Source: Candidatus Bipolaricaulota bacterium (lineage in GTDB: Bacteria > Bipolaricaulota > Bipolaricaulia > M55B111). Taken from it: 15,558 bases of DNA. The position numbers were made by a program, and so were the translations under genes. The notes beneath the pieces are model-generated. The model saw nothing but the letters and a program-made list of their open reading frames with translations, searched no databases and was not told the origin of the DNA. Where the stretch lies: positions 1 through 15,558 of the forward strand of contig JAGXLQ010000014.1 in the NCBI GenBank assembly GCA_018334595.1, in the 5' to 3' direction. How positions within the stretch are numbered: position 1 is the stretch's first letter; each line of letters starts with the position of its first letter. This document shows, in pieces, positions 1-6,167 of this stretch.

Positions 1-291
1 AGCAACGACGTCGTTCCCAAGGCCAGAGGTGAAGCGGCACAGATATTAAACCGGGCGGAGGCTTACAAGGCAGAGGAGGTAAACGCCGCTGAAGGTGGAG
101 TAAGCAAGTTCCTGCAGGTACTTAAGGAATACGACCAGGGCAGCCGGGAAGTCACGCGGCGGCGTCTCTACATGGAGACGATGGAGGACATCCTGCCTGA
201 TATGAACAAGGTAATACTTACCGAATCAGCCGACGGGTCGTCCATCTTGAAGTTTCTCAACTTGAACGAACTGGACGGTGATGGGCAATGA
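1..291 (+). CDS. hflK: HflK, C-terminal part (5' end outside window)
   Basis: The reading frame is open from the first base and ends with TGA at 289-291, giving 96 residues of a protein whose start lies upstream. The visible part begins with the end of an SPFH/band-7 domain (PKARGEAAQILNRAEAYKAE), continues as an Ala/Glu-rich helical segment (VNAAEGGVSKFLQVLKEY) and ends with the RRRLYMETMEDILP stretch typical of HflK, followed by a short tail. HflK pairs with HflC in a large periplasm-facing membrane complex that surrounds and restrains the AAA protease FtsH (family knowledge). The stop overlaps the next start as ATGA, so the two genes are translationally coupled, as hflK-hflC usually are. 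The N-terminal membrane anchor cannot be seen. Confidence 0.93.
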   Translation, partial: SNDVVPKARGEAAQILNRAEAYKAEEVNAAEGGVSKFLQVLKEYDQGSREVTRRRLYMETMEDILPDMNKVILTESADGSSILKFLNLNELDGDGQ

Positions 292-1238
292 AAAAGCTCG
301 GTTGGTTTGTCGGAATATTCGTCGTACTCTTGATATTGTTCAACCTGTTTACCTTTAGGGTGGACGAGACCAAACAGGCGATCCTCATTCAGTACGGTGA
401 CATCAAGAAGGTCGCGACCGAGGCGGGATTACATTTTAAGATTCCCTTCATTCAGTCCGTTCAGATGATGGAAGGCCGACTGCTGTCCTACGATATCGAG
501 TCGCGAGAGATAATTACCGCAGATCAAAGAAGGCTGTCAGTCAACAACTACGCCATCTGGCGCATAGAGGACCCCAAGAAGTTCAGGCAGTCGATGAACG
601 GTAGAATGGATATCGCCCAGACGAGGATAGATGACATTGTCTACTCGAACCTGAGGAACGTACTGGCAAGTTACGAGTTCAGCTCTATTGCCTCCGGCGA
701 GAGGATTAATATGCTGGCACAAATAACGGAAACGAGCGCACAGAAGCTGGATGAATACGGCATCAATTTGATCGACGTCAAGATCAAACGGGCCGATTTA
801 CCCGAGGCGAACGAAGAAGCTGTCTACGGCAGGATGATATCGGAAAGGCAAAGACAGGCGTCGTTGCTCAGGGCCGAGGGTGCCGAGGAGGCCCAGGAAA
901 TAGAATCGAACGCGGACAGGCAAAGCAGCGTAATCGTCGCCGAGGCCGAGAACAAGGCGGAAACCATCCGTGGAGAAGGTGAAGCCCGGGCGCTGGAGAT
1001 CTACTCCGACGCCTATAGTCAGGACGAAGAGTTCTACGAGTTCTGGCGCAAGCTGGATTCCTACCGGGCGTCTCTGTCCGAAGGCAAGACCACTATCTTG
1101 CTCTCTCCGGATACTCAATACCTAAAGCTGTTGTCTGAGGGAGACCTGAAGTCTCTCAGTCTACGGGACCAGCAACCAGTGGAGAGTACTCAGACCGAAA
1201 GCGAGACACGGGATACGGAGGAGACGGATACCGGATAG
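288..1238 (+). CDS. hflC: HflC, FtsH-modulating membrane protein
   Basis: A protein of 316 residues. One N-terminal membrane segment (about residues 4-23, LGWFVGIFVVLLILFNLFTF) is followed by an SPFH/band-7 domain (about 24-190, including the typical DETKQAILIQYGD and GLHFKIPFIQSV) and an Ala/Glu/Arg-rich coiled-coil region (about 185-240, SERQRQASLLRAEGAEEAQE). The stretch around 250-280 (EFYEFWRKLDSYRASL and TTILLSPDTQYLKLL) is the usual HflC ending. A further acidic Thr/Glu tail of about 25 residues is extra. HflC forms the HflKC complex with HflK and controls access of substrates to FtsH. The ATG at 288 overlaps the hflK stop, and there is only a poor Shine-Dalgarno, so coupling from hflK is likely. 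A strong terminator follows. ftsH is not in the window. Confidence 0.95.
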   Translation: MKKLGWFVGIFVVLLILFNLFTFRVDETKQAILIQYGDIKKVATEAGLHFKIPFIQSVQMMEGRLLSYDIESREIITADQRRLSVNNYAIWRIEDPKKFRQSMNGRMDIAQTRIDDIVYSNLRNVLASYEFSSIASGERINMLAQITETSAQKLDEYGINLIDVKIKRADLPEANEEAVYGRMISERQRQASLLRAEGAEEAQEIESNADRQSSVIVAEAENKAETIRGEGEARALEIYSDAYSQDEEFYEFWRKLDSYRASLSEGKTTILLSPDTQYLKLLSEGDLKSLSLRDQQPVESTQTESETRDTEETDTG

Positions 1239-1269
1239 GTTAAGCCAGGCGTAATAATAGCTAACGACC

Positions 1270-1302
1270 CCGGGGTGCGGGTTGTCCCGCGCCCCGGCTT
1301 TT
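1270..1302 (+). terminator. Rho-independent terminator after hflC
   Basis: The arms CCGGGGTGCGGG (1270-1281) and CCCGCGCCCCGG (1286-1297) pair over 12 bp with one G-U wobble around a TTGT loop. They are followed directly by CTTTT (1298-1302). The hairpin lies 31 bp past the hflC stop, so it should end the hflKC transcript. Confidence 0.88.
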
Positions 1303-1446
1303 ACCCTGCAGGCCCGCCCTCCGAAGTGCGACGACCGTGGCCGGCTACAGGGGATAACCTCGAACCCCCGGGTAAACCGCGCCTCTCCCGATCGTAGGTC
1401 GAAAGTTCCCCCCTATAAGGTATATCCTAGATGTAAACCCTAGTTG

Positions 1447-1474
1447 TTGTTTACGGACCTCAATTCGCTAAAAT
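1447..1474 (+). promoter_or_regulatory. Probable sigma-A-type promoter for the M20-iadA-coaX operon
   Basis: TTGTTT (1447-1452) and TAAAAT (1469-1474) are separated by 16 bp. They lie past the hflC terminator in a locally A/T-rich stretch and 40 bp before the ATG at 1514. Transcription would start near 1481. Only the match to the consensus supports this. Confidence 0.45.
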
Positions 1475-1513
1475 TATCCATTGTTAATAAATTTTCTATT
1501 TCTGGGAGGTTTT

Positions 1514-2686
1514 ATGAGTTCAGGACAGGAAGAGTTGAAAGGAGATGTCGTTAGTAACGTTGACGGGCTGGAAGGCAGGTTAAGGGAGATTGGCCACAGG
1601 ATCTTCGAGAACCCAGAACTCAAGTTCGAGGAGTTCAAGGCGATGAAGTGGCTTACGGAAGAACTGGAAAAGAGGGGTTTCGACGTGGAGAGGGGTGTAG
1701 GCGGGCTCGAGACTGCTTTCGTTGGTAGGTGCCCGCACGGCGGTGACGGTCCGACAATAGCTTACCTGTCCGAGTACGATGCCCTGCCGGGCCTGGGGCA
1801 CGCCTGTGGTCACAACCTTATCGCCACAATCGGGTTGGGGGCTGGTTTGGCCCTCTGTCCGTTGATGGAGGAGTTGGACGGGAACCTCCTCGTAATCGGA
1901 ACGCCGGCCGAGGAGGGAGGCGGAGGAAAAATCGAGCTAATTGAAAGCGGCGTGTTCGATGAAGTTGACGTGGCCATGATGGTCCACCCCTCCGATCAGA
2001 CCCTTATCGGACGGGGAAGCCTCGGCATAAAGGAGATAAAAATGGACTTCTACGGGAAGGCATCTCACGCCTCCGCAGAACCGGAGAAGGGGATCAACGC
2101 CCTGGACGCGGCAATTTCCACGTTCAACAACATAAACGCCCTTCGGGAGCACATGGAAGAAAGTGCCAGAGTCCACGGGGTCATTACCGACGGTGGAGAG
2201 AAACCTAATATCGTTCCCGAACACGCGGGCGCCCTCTTCTACGTCAGGTCCCCGAAAAACGACTACCTGGAGGAACTGATCGGCAAGGTGAAGAAATGCG
2301 CCGAGGCCGGTGCCATGGCGGCCGGTGCCGATGTGGAGATCAGTCAGGAGGGCCACGCCTACAGGCCGATGGACCCCAATCCCGTCCTCGTAGACCTGTT
2401 CAGGGATAATATCGAGTCGATCGGCGTGGAGGTCGGAGAAGCAAAGGGTGGGATGGGATCTACCGACATGGGTGATGTGAGCCAGGAGATGCCGGCCATC
2501 CATGGTTACATAAAGATCGTCGAGGAGGGAGTCCCCGCTCACTCCCAGGAATTCGCCAGGGCTGCCGACTCGGACGAGGGCTATGAAGGGATGATAGCCG
2601 CGGCCAAGGCGTTAGCCATGACCGGAGTGGACGTGTTAGGAGACGGGGAGACCTTCGAAAAAGTCCGGGAAAGGTTTCGGGAATAG
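1514..2686 (+). CDS. M20-family metallopeptidase/amidohydrolase (PM20D2/AbgB-like)
   Basis: A zinc-type M20 hydrolase of 390 residues, resembling the group that includes p-aminobenzoyl-glutamate hydrolase subunit B and animal PM20D2 (a beta-alanyl dipeptidase). Visible motifs are SEYDALPGLGHACGHN with likely metal ligands Cys98 and His100, TPAEEGG with the catalytic Glu133/metal Glu134 pair, MMVHP (His158), SHASAEPEKG (His185, in the lid domain) and PAHSQEF near the end (His343). Together these support an active enzyme. The frame is open back to a TTG at 1481, but the Shine-Dalgarno GGGAGGT (1504-1510) lies inside that extension, so I chose ATG 1514. The substrate cannot be fixed from the sequence: a dipeptide, an N-acyl amino acid or folate breakdown products are all possible. 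It is first in an operon with iadA (31-bp gap) and coaX. Confidence 0.9.
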   Translation: MSSGQEELKGDVVSNVDGLEGRLREIGHRIFENPELKFEEFKAMKWLTEELEKRGFDVERGVGGLETAFVGRCPHGGDGPTIAYLSEYDALPGLGHACGHNLIATIGLGAGLALCPLMEELDGNLLVIGTPAEEGGGGKIELIESGVFDEVDVAMMVHPSDQTLIGRGSLGIKEIKMDFYGKASHASAEPEKGINALDAAISTFNNINALREHMEESARVHGVITDGGEKPNIVPEHAGALFYVRSPKNDYLEELIGKVKKCAEAGAMAAGADVEISQEGHAYRPMDPNPVLVDLFRDNIESIGVEVGEAKGGMGSTDMGDVSQEMPAIHGYIKIVEEGVPAHSQEFARAADSDEGYEGMIAAAKALAMTGVDVLGDGETFEKVRERFRE

Positions 2687-2717
2687 CTTTAGTTAAGAGC
2701 GCGAATAGGGGGTACCT

Positions 2718-3884
2718 TTGGCCGAGGATAGCGTGGCGACGTTGGTAAAAGATGGAGAGGTGTACGGGCCGAAACAACGGGGCAAGAAGGATATACTGAT
2801 TGTCGCGGGACGGATAGTGAAGGTGGCTGACGAAATAGCGGAGCCTCCGGAATTTTCTACCCGGGTCGTCGACGCGGGAGGCAAATATGTGACTCCGGGT
2901 TTCATAGACCTCCACGTCCACTTGCTCGGCGGCGGCGGGGAAGACGGGCCCCGCAGCAGGGTCCCCGAACTGGACCTGGGTGAGCTCGTCGAGGCCGGCA
3001 CGACTACTGTGGTCGGCGTGCTTGGTACCGATGGGATTTCCCGGAGCCTGGAGGCACTTCTCATGAAGGTCAAGGCGTTCCGAGAGGAGATCTCCGGTTA
3101 CATGTATACCTCCTCTTACCGCTTTCCTCCGATGACGTTGACCGGAAAGGTGTCAAGCGACATCGCCCTGTTTGAAGAGGTCATCGGGGTTAAGGTAGCG
3201 ATTTCGGACCACCGGTCTTCATTTCCCACCGCCGATGAACTCGCCAAGCTCTCGTCCGAAGCCAGGGTAGGGGGAATGCTCGCGGGTGCTCCCGGGCTTG
3301 TCCACGCCCATGTCGGGGACGGACCCGCCGGCATACAACCGCTCTTCGACCTGGCGGAGAATACTGAATTGCCAATTTCAGGGTTTCTACCGACTCACAT
3401 GAACAGAAGCCCCGATCTCCTTGAGAGAGGTGCGGAGTTTACGAAGAGGGGTGGATACATAGACCTGACCGTCCCGGGAAGCGAGAGCGGGGACCGCCCC
3501 TTTGGTGATGCGGTTAAGAATTTCCTGGATTGGGGAGGTGACCCAGCCAGAGTGACGTTCAGTTCGGATGGCAACGGAAGCCTGCCCACCTTCGACGAAA
3601 GCGGGGAGTTGACGGGAATTACCCGGGGGCGAGTAGGGCGGTTGAGTGAATCGACGCTCCGACTGGCCCGCGACGGGGAGATGTCGCTGGATTGGGCCGT
3701 ATCGTTTATCACTAAGAACCCCGCGGCCGTCCTGGGTATCGACGGGAATAAGGGCCAAATTGAGGAGGGCAAGGACGGCGACCTGGTCGTCCTCGACGAA
3801 GGACTGACGATAGAGCAGGTTATCAGCGGAGGAAGGCTGGTGGTTGAAAATGGATCTTCGACGGTCGGAAGCAGGTTTACTTGA
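2718..3884 (+). CDS. iadA: Isoaspartyl (beta-aspartyl) dipeptidase, amidohydrolase superfamily
   Basis: A protein of 388 residues, the normal IadA length. It hydrolyses beta-aspartyl dipeptides that arise from breakdown of proteins with isomerised Asp/Asn. The binuclear metal site is complete: HVH (His66, His68), Lys159 as the carboxylated bridging lysine in IGVKVAISDHRSSF, His198 (HAHVGD), His227 (LPTHMNR) and catalytic Asp284 in FSSDGNGSLP. The GFIDLHVHLLGGGGEDGP entry motif is also typical. The small beta domain is built from both ends (residues 1-60 and about 345-388, including EGKDGDLVVLDE). The start is TTG at 2718, supported by AGGGGGT at 2707-2713. It sits between the M20 enzyme and coaX on the same strand with gaps of 31 and 20 bp, so it is probably co-transcribed. 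I am confident of the function. Confidence 0.95.
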   Translation: MAEDSVATLVKDGEVYGPKQRGKKDILIVAGRIVKVADEIAEPPEFSTRVVDAGGKYVTPGFIDLHVHLLGGGGEDGPRSRVPELDLGELVEAGTTTVVGVLGTDGISRSLEALLMKVKAFREEISGYMYTSSYRFPPMTLTGKVSSDIALFEEVIGVKVAISDHRSSFPTADELAKLSSEARVGGMLAGAPGLVHAHVGDGPAGIQPLFDLAENTELPISGFLPTHMNRSPDLLERGAEFTKRGGYIDLTVPGSESGDRPFGDAVKNFLDWGGDPARVTFSSDGNGSLPTFDESGELTGITRGRVGRLSESTLRLARDGEMSLDWAVSFITKNPAAVLGIDGNKGQIEEGKDGDLVVLDEGLTIEQVISGGRLVVENGSSTVGSRFT

Positions 3885-3904
3885 TCTCTGGAGGTGTAAC
3901 CTGA

Positions 3905-4672
3905 ATGTTTCTCGCACTGGACGTTGGCAATACGAACATCACCATTGGTTGTTTCCGCGATGGTAGCCTGTCTCACACCTGGCGGATTTCCACCCTTCAG
4001 GGAGTTACCGAGGACGAATTTGGCCTGAAGATACTTTCCCTCCTGGAAACGGTGGGCATCAGCAAGTCTGATTTGGATGATGCTGTCGTATCCTCAGTCG
4101 TTCCCTATCTAAACAGGACCATCTCCTCGGGCCTGGAGAAGTACCTCGGGATAGAGACCGAGTTTCTGCGACCAACGGATAACGGCGTGGTCGAGCTCGA
4201 GGTTGATGAACCCGGTGCAGTCGGCCCGGACAGGATAGCGAACATCATTGCCGCTATGGAAAGTTACGGAGGACCGGGACTGATAATCGATTTCGGGACC
4301 GCAACCAGTTTCGAGCTTTATTCCGCAACAGGTAGCTTCCTTGGCGGTGCGATCTCCCCGGAGATGGAGACTGCCCTGGAGGCCCTGGTGGAGAGGGCAG
4401 CCTTGCTCCCCGAGGTCGAGCTGGAACTTCCGGACGACGTGGTGGGCAAGACGACCGCCGACAACATCAATTCCGGTTTCGTCCTTGGCTTCATCAGCAT
4501 GGTAGAAGGGGTGATCGGCAGGTTCCAGGAGGGGTTTGGCGACGATTTCCGGGTGATCGCTACCGGGGGAAAGGGGAAGATATTTTACGAGGAGATAGAC
4601 CAGATCGATTACTACGACGAGGACCTGGTCGTTACGGGATTGGCCCTGTGGCGGGAGGAGACCAACCGCTAA
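3905..4672 (+). CDS. coaX: Type III pantothenate kinase
   Basis: A protein of 255 residues, the standard CoaX length, in the ASKHA fold. It phosphorylates pantothenate with ATP in the first step of coenzyme A synthesis in the cytoplasm. The phosphate-binding loop DVGNTNITIG is at residues 6-15. The substrate/catalytic motif reads VGPDRIANII with Asp109, and the cation and dimer motif is IIDFGTATSFE (Asp129). A second phosphate motif, ATGGKGKIF, is near the C-terminus. The start is ATG 3905 with GGAGGTG at 3890-3896. Type III enzymes are generally not inhibited by CoA (family knowledge). It is last in the operon with the M20 hydrolase and iadA, and is convergent with rex. Confidence 0.95.
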   Translation: MFLALDVGNTNITIGCFRDGSLSHTWRISTLQGVTEDEFGLKILSLLETVGISKSDLDDAVVSSVVPYLNRTISSGLEKYLGIETEFLRPTDNGVVELEVDEPGAVGPDRIANIIAAMESYGGPGLIIDFGTATSFELYSATGSFLGGAISPEMETALEALVERAALLPEVELELPDDVVGKTTADNINSGFVLGFISMVEGVIGRFQEGFGDDFRVIATGGKGKIFYEEIDQIDYYDEDLVVTGLALWREETNR

Positions 4673-4771
4673 CCCCGGACGGTTATGAAAAGAAGGTTCA
4701 GTTACCGCAGGTGAGAAGCTCTTTTATGGTGGTTGACCGTTCAGCTGCTCTGCCAATCGTTGTCACGCTCG

Positions 4772-4790
4772 GGGTACCCAAAGGGAACCC
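4772..4790. other. Short hairpin between convergent coaX and rex
   Basis: GGGTACCC and GGGAACCC form a 7-bp stem with one A-A mismatch around an AAA loop. It is the best fold in the 176-bp gap between coaX and rex and could help end transcription from either side. No T-run follows on either strand, so it is not a classical intrinsic terminator. Confidence 0.25.
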
Positions 4791-4848
4791 GGCATAGCTT
4801 GCTGTTAATGACCAGCCTGAAGTCTGTGAAGTGTTAACCTGAAAGCAA

Positions 4849-5466
4849 CTACAGATAGTAGACGAGTTGCTCCAGCTCCTTCGTAATGTCTACCTGGGCG
4901 AGCTGAATTTCTTTGGGGAGGTTGAGGAGCGTGGGCGCGAAGTTTAGGACCCCTTCCACCCCCGCCTCGACCATCTGGTCGGCTACCTCCTGTGCCGCAT
5001 CCGCCGGGACCGTTATTATGCCGAGCTTGATGTTCTCGTCCCGAATGACTTTTTCCATGCTGTCGGCGGCCTCGATCTTGACCCCGTTAATCTCCTTGCC
5101 GACGAGGTCGGGGTCCTTGTCGAAGGCGACCTTTACCTCGAAGTCTCCTTCGTCGAAGCCGTTGTAGGTAAGTAGGGCTGAGCCGATGTTTCCTGCCCCG
5201 GCCAGGGCCATGTCCCATTTCTTGTCAAGGTGAAGGATAGACCTGATCTGCTTTGCCAGCGTCTCGGTTTTGTATCCAACGCCACGGGTGCCAAAGTCAC
5301 CGAAGTACGAGAGGTCCTTTCGGACCTGGGCCGAGTTCAGGTTTAGCTTTTCGGAGAAGTTACCCGATGAAATATTTACATCGCCCTCGTCGATTATCTT
5401 CTCCAGACACCGAAGGTACAAAGGCAACCTGTCAATTGTTTCTTTAGGTATTGATCTTTCTTTCAT
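4849..5466 (-). CDS. rex: Redox-sensing transcriptional repressor Rex
   Basis: A protein of 205 residues, close to the usual 205-220. The N-terminal winged helix (about residues 1-80) carries the Rex signature SAQVRKDLSYFGDFGTRGVGY, which contacts DNA. The C-terminal Rossmann domain begins with ALAGAGNIGSALLTY (glycines 90, 92 and 95) and has VAFDKDP, with Asp116 at the end of the second strand as expected for NAD(H) rather than NADP. The last helix (DITKELEQLVYYL) is the swapped dimer helix. Rex senses the NADH/NAD ratio and releases DNA when NADH is high, typically de-repressing fermentation and respiration genes. The start is ATG at 5466 on the minus strand, preceded by GAGGGTG. The gene is on its own and convergent with coaX. 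Confidence 0.96.
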   Translation of the reverse strand: MKERSIPKETIDRLPLYLRCLEKIIDEGDVNISSGNFSEKLNLNSAQVRKDLSYFGDFGTRGVGYKTETLAKQIRSILHLDKKWDMALAGAGNIGSALLTYNGFDEGDFEVKVAFDKDPDLVGKEINGVKIEAADSMEKVIRDENIKLGIITVPADAAQEVADQMVEAGVEGVLNFAPTLLNLPKEIQLAQVDITKELEQLVYYL

Positions 5467-5499
5467 CTTTCACCCTCATTTTTTGTTGTTGACATAACT

Positions 5500-5527
5500 A
5501 TTATACCAAAATAATACCAAAAGTTAA
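5500..5527 (-). promoter_or_regulatory. Promoter of rex
   Basis: Read on the minus strand, TTAACT (5522-5527) and a perfect TATAAT (5500-5505) are 16 bp apart. The predicted start of transcription is near 5493, leaving a leader of about 25 nt. A TTGTTGA sequence on the plus strand (5486-5492) matches one half of the Rex operator consensus and overlaps the start region, which would allow autoregulation, but the second half is not conserved. Confidence 0.55.
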
Positions 5528-5662
5528 GACGTTACCGCAAACTTTGTGCTTTGAATCACTTTCTTTGCCGGACGGGTATTTGGTCGTATGCCAAGGAAAG
5601 ATGTCGGACCCCAAAGGACCTCCTCTCCCTGGTCTGAACTCCTACGCTTTGATTTTCGCACA

Positions 5663-5770
5663 CGGGCCGGCCCGGTTGCAACTAACTACCCCTGCATCGG
5701 GAAAGCAGGCGGAACGAGCGGCCAGCCTGATTTTGTTGGGGTAATTGCTGGAACTATTTAGCCGGTCCCG
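5663..5770. other. Rod-like imperfect inverted repeat, candidate structured RNA
   Basis: The two ends pair over 9 bp: CGGGCCGGC (5663-5671) with GCCGGTCCCG (5761-5770), leaving one bulged T. Inside, in nested order, are CC/GG (5672-5673 with 5750-5751), GCAA/TTGC (5678-5681 with 5745-5748), TACCCC/GGGGTA (5687-5692 with 5738-5743) and CAGGC/GCCTG (5706-5710 with 5725-5729), with internal loops between them. The order and register of five stems in 108 nt make chance less likely but do not exclude it. It could be a non-coding RNA, a REP- or MITE-like element, or chance pairing. The strand is unknown. Confidence 0.35.
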
Positions 5771-5903
5771 GATATAACCATGGCGGGGACGTCATGGGGT
5801 ACAACGTGAAGGTGGACGGATTCGGACAGGGAAGCCTTTCTCCGGTGCGGAGCAAAATTCCGTCCGGGACAGCACCGTCAAGTCGTGACCGCCCTCCCCC
5901 GGC

Positions 5904-5965
5904 TTGTCGCTGGAAAGGTCCGACAACAACAGTTGTTCATGCCTTTTAAATCCCCGGCATACAAC
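5904..5965. other. Pair of adjacent hairpins, candidate structured RNA
   Basis: Hairpin one is TTGTCG (5904-5909) with CGACAA (5921-5926), a perfect 6-bp stem with an 11-nt loop. Hairpin two is GTTGT plus ATGCC (5932-5936 and 5939-5943) with GGCAT plus ACAAC (5956-5965), 10 bp with a TC bulge and a 12-nt loop. They lie 6 nt apart in the gene-free region. No T-run follows, so neither is a classical terminator. Confidence 0.3.
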
Positions 5966-6035
5966 CGTTCCCAAGGCCAACACTCAAATTCCACGCTCCC
6001 TTAATCCATGGCCCAGGCCCGGTAGTTACCGGGGT

Positions 6036-6064
6036 TCGCAAACTCTAAGCCTTTCATCTATAAT
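6036..6064 (+). promoter_or_regulatory. Distal promoter of the aminotransferase-serA operon
   Basis: TCGCAA (6036-6041) and a perfect TATAAT (6059-6064) are 17 bp apart. Transcription would start near 6071, giving a leader of about 97 nt. The -35 box and the first bases of the spacer (GCAAACTCTAA, 6038-6048) are repeated in the proximal promoter. Confidence 0.5.
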
Positions 6065-6106
6065 GGGAAGTGGAGAAAATCTAGAGCAAAGCCGAGCCTT
6101 ACCTTT

Positions 6107-6135
6107 TTGCAAACTCTAATATGGTTTAATATCCT
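6107..6135 (+). promoter_or_regulatory. Proximal promoter of the aminotransferase-serA operon
   Basis: TTGCAA (6107-6112) and TATCCT (6130-6135) are 17 bp apart, with transcription expected near 6142 and a leader of about 26 nt. GCAAACTCTAA recurs at 6109-6119, 71 bp downstream of its first copy. The -10 is weaker than that of the distal promoter. Confidence 0.45.
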
Positions 6136-6167
6136 TTGATGAAAAATATTTTGGAGGTGCTACAGCG

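Larger units (their letters stand above)
5467..6167. other. Gene-free stretch between rex and the aminotransferase
   Basis: I find no reading frame here with recognisable protein features. The short open frames lack ribosome sites and family motifs. What it does hold is the rex promoter (5500-5527); a 9-bp hairpin CTTTCTTTG/CAAGGAAAG (5559-5567 with 5592-5600, one G-U); a rod-like fold at 5663-5770; a branched fold near 5811-5877; two clean hairpins at 5904-5965; a 6-bp CCCGGT/ACCGGG hairpin at 6018-6033; and two tandem promoters before 6168. I looked for the conserved cores of RNase P RNA, tmRNA, SRP RNA, T-box, cobalamin and c-di-GMP riboswitches and did not find them. Confidence 0.6.

Noticed and set aside
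1481..1513. Longer N-terminus of the M20 protein from TTG 1481
   Set aside because: The extension contains the ribosome site GGGAGGT and overlaps the predicted transcription start; ATG 1514 is the better start.
1937..2542. Open frame of 201 codons on the minus strand
   Set aside because: It lies fully inside the M20 gene on the opposite strand, has no family motif, and reflects the codon bias of the real gene.
5663..5674. 12-bp perfect palindrome CGGGCCGGCCCG as an operator
   Set aside because: It is fully used by the larger rod-like fold, and GC-only palindromes of this kind arise easily in G+C-rich spacers; no promoter is next to it.
5700..5730. Tip of the rod-like fold as an SRP RNA apical domain
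   Set aside because: The size and rod shape fit a small SRP RNA, but the conserved GGAAGGAAGCAGC-type tip is absent.
5544..5744. Short plus-strand open frame in the gene-free region
   Set aside because: 66 codons without ribosome site or family motif; it runs into the rod-like fold and looks like chance.
5904..5926. GGAAAGGTCCG resembling the RNase P RNA core
   Set aside because: The P4 core is normally GGAAAGTCCGG; the extra G breaks it, and the downstream partner elements are absent.
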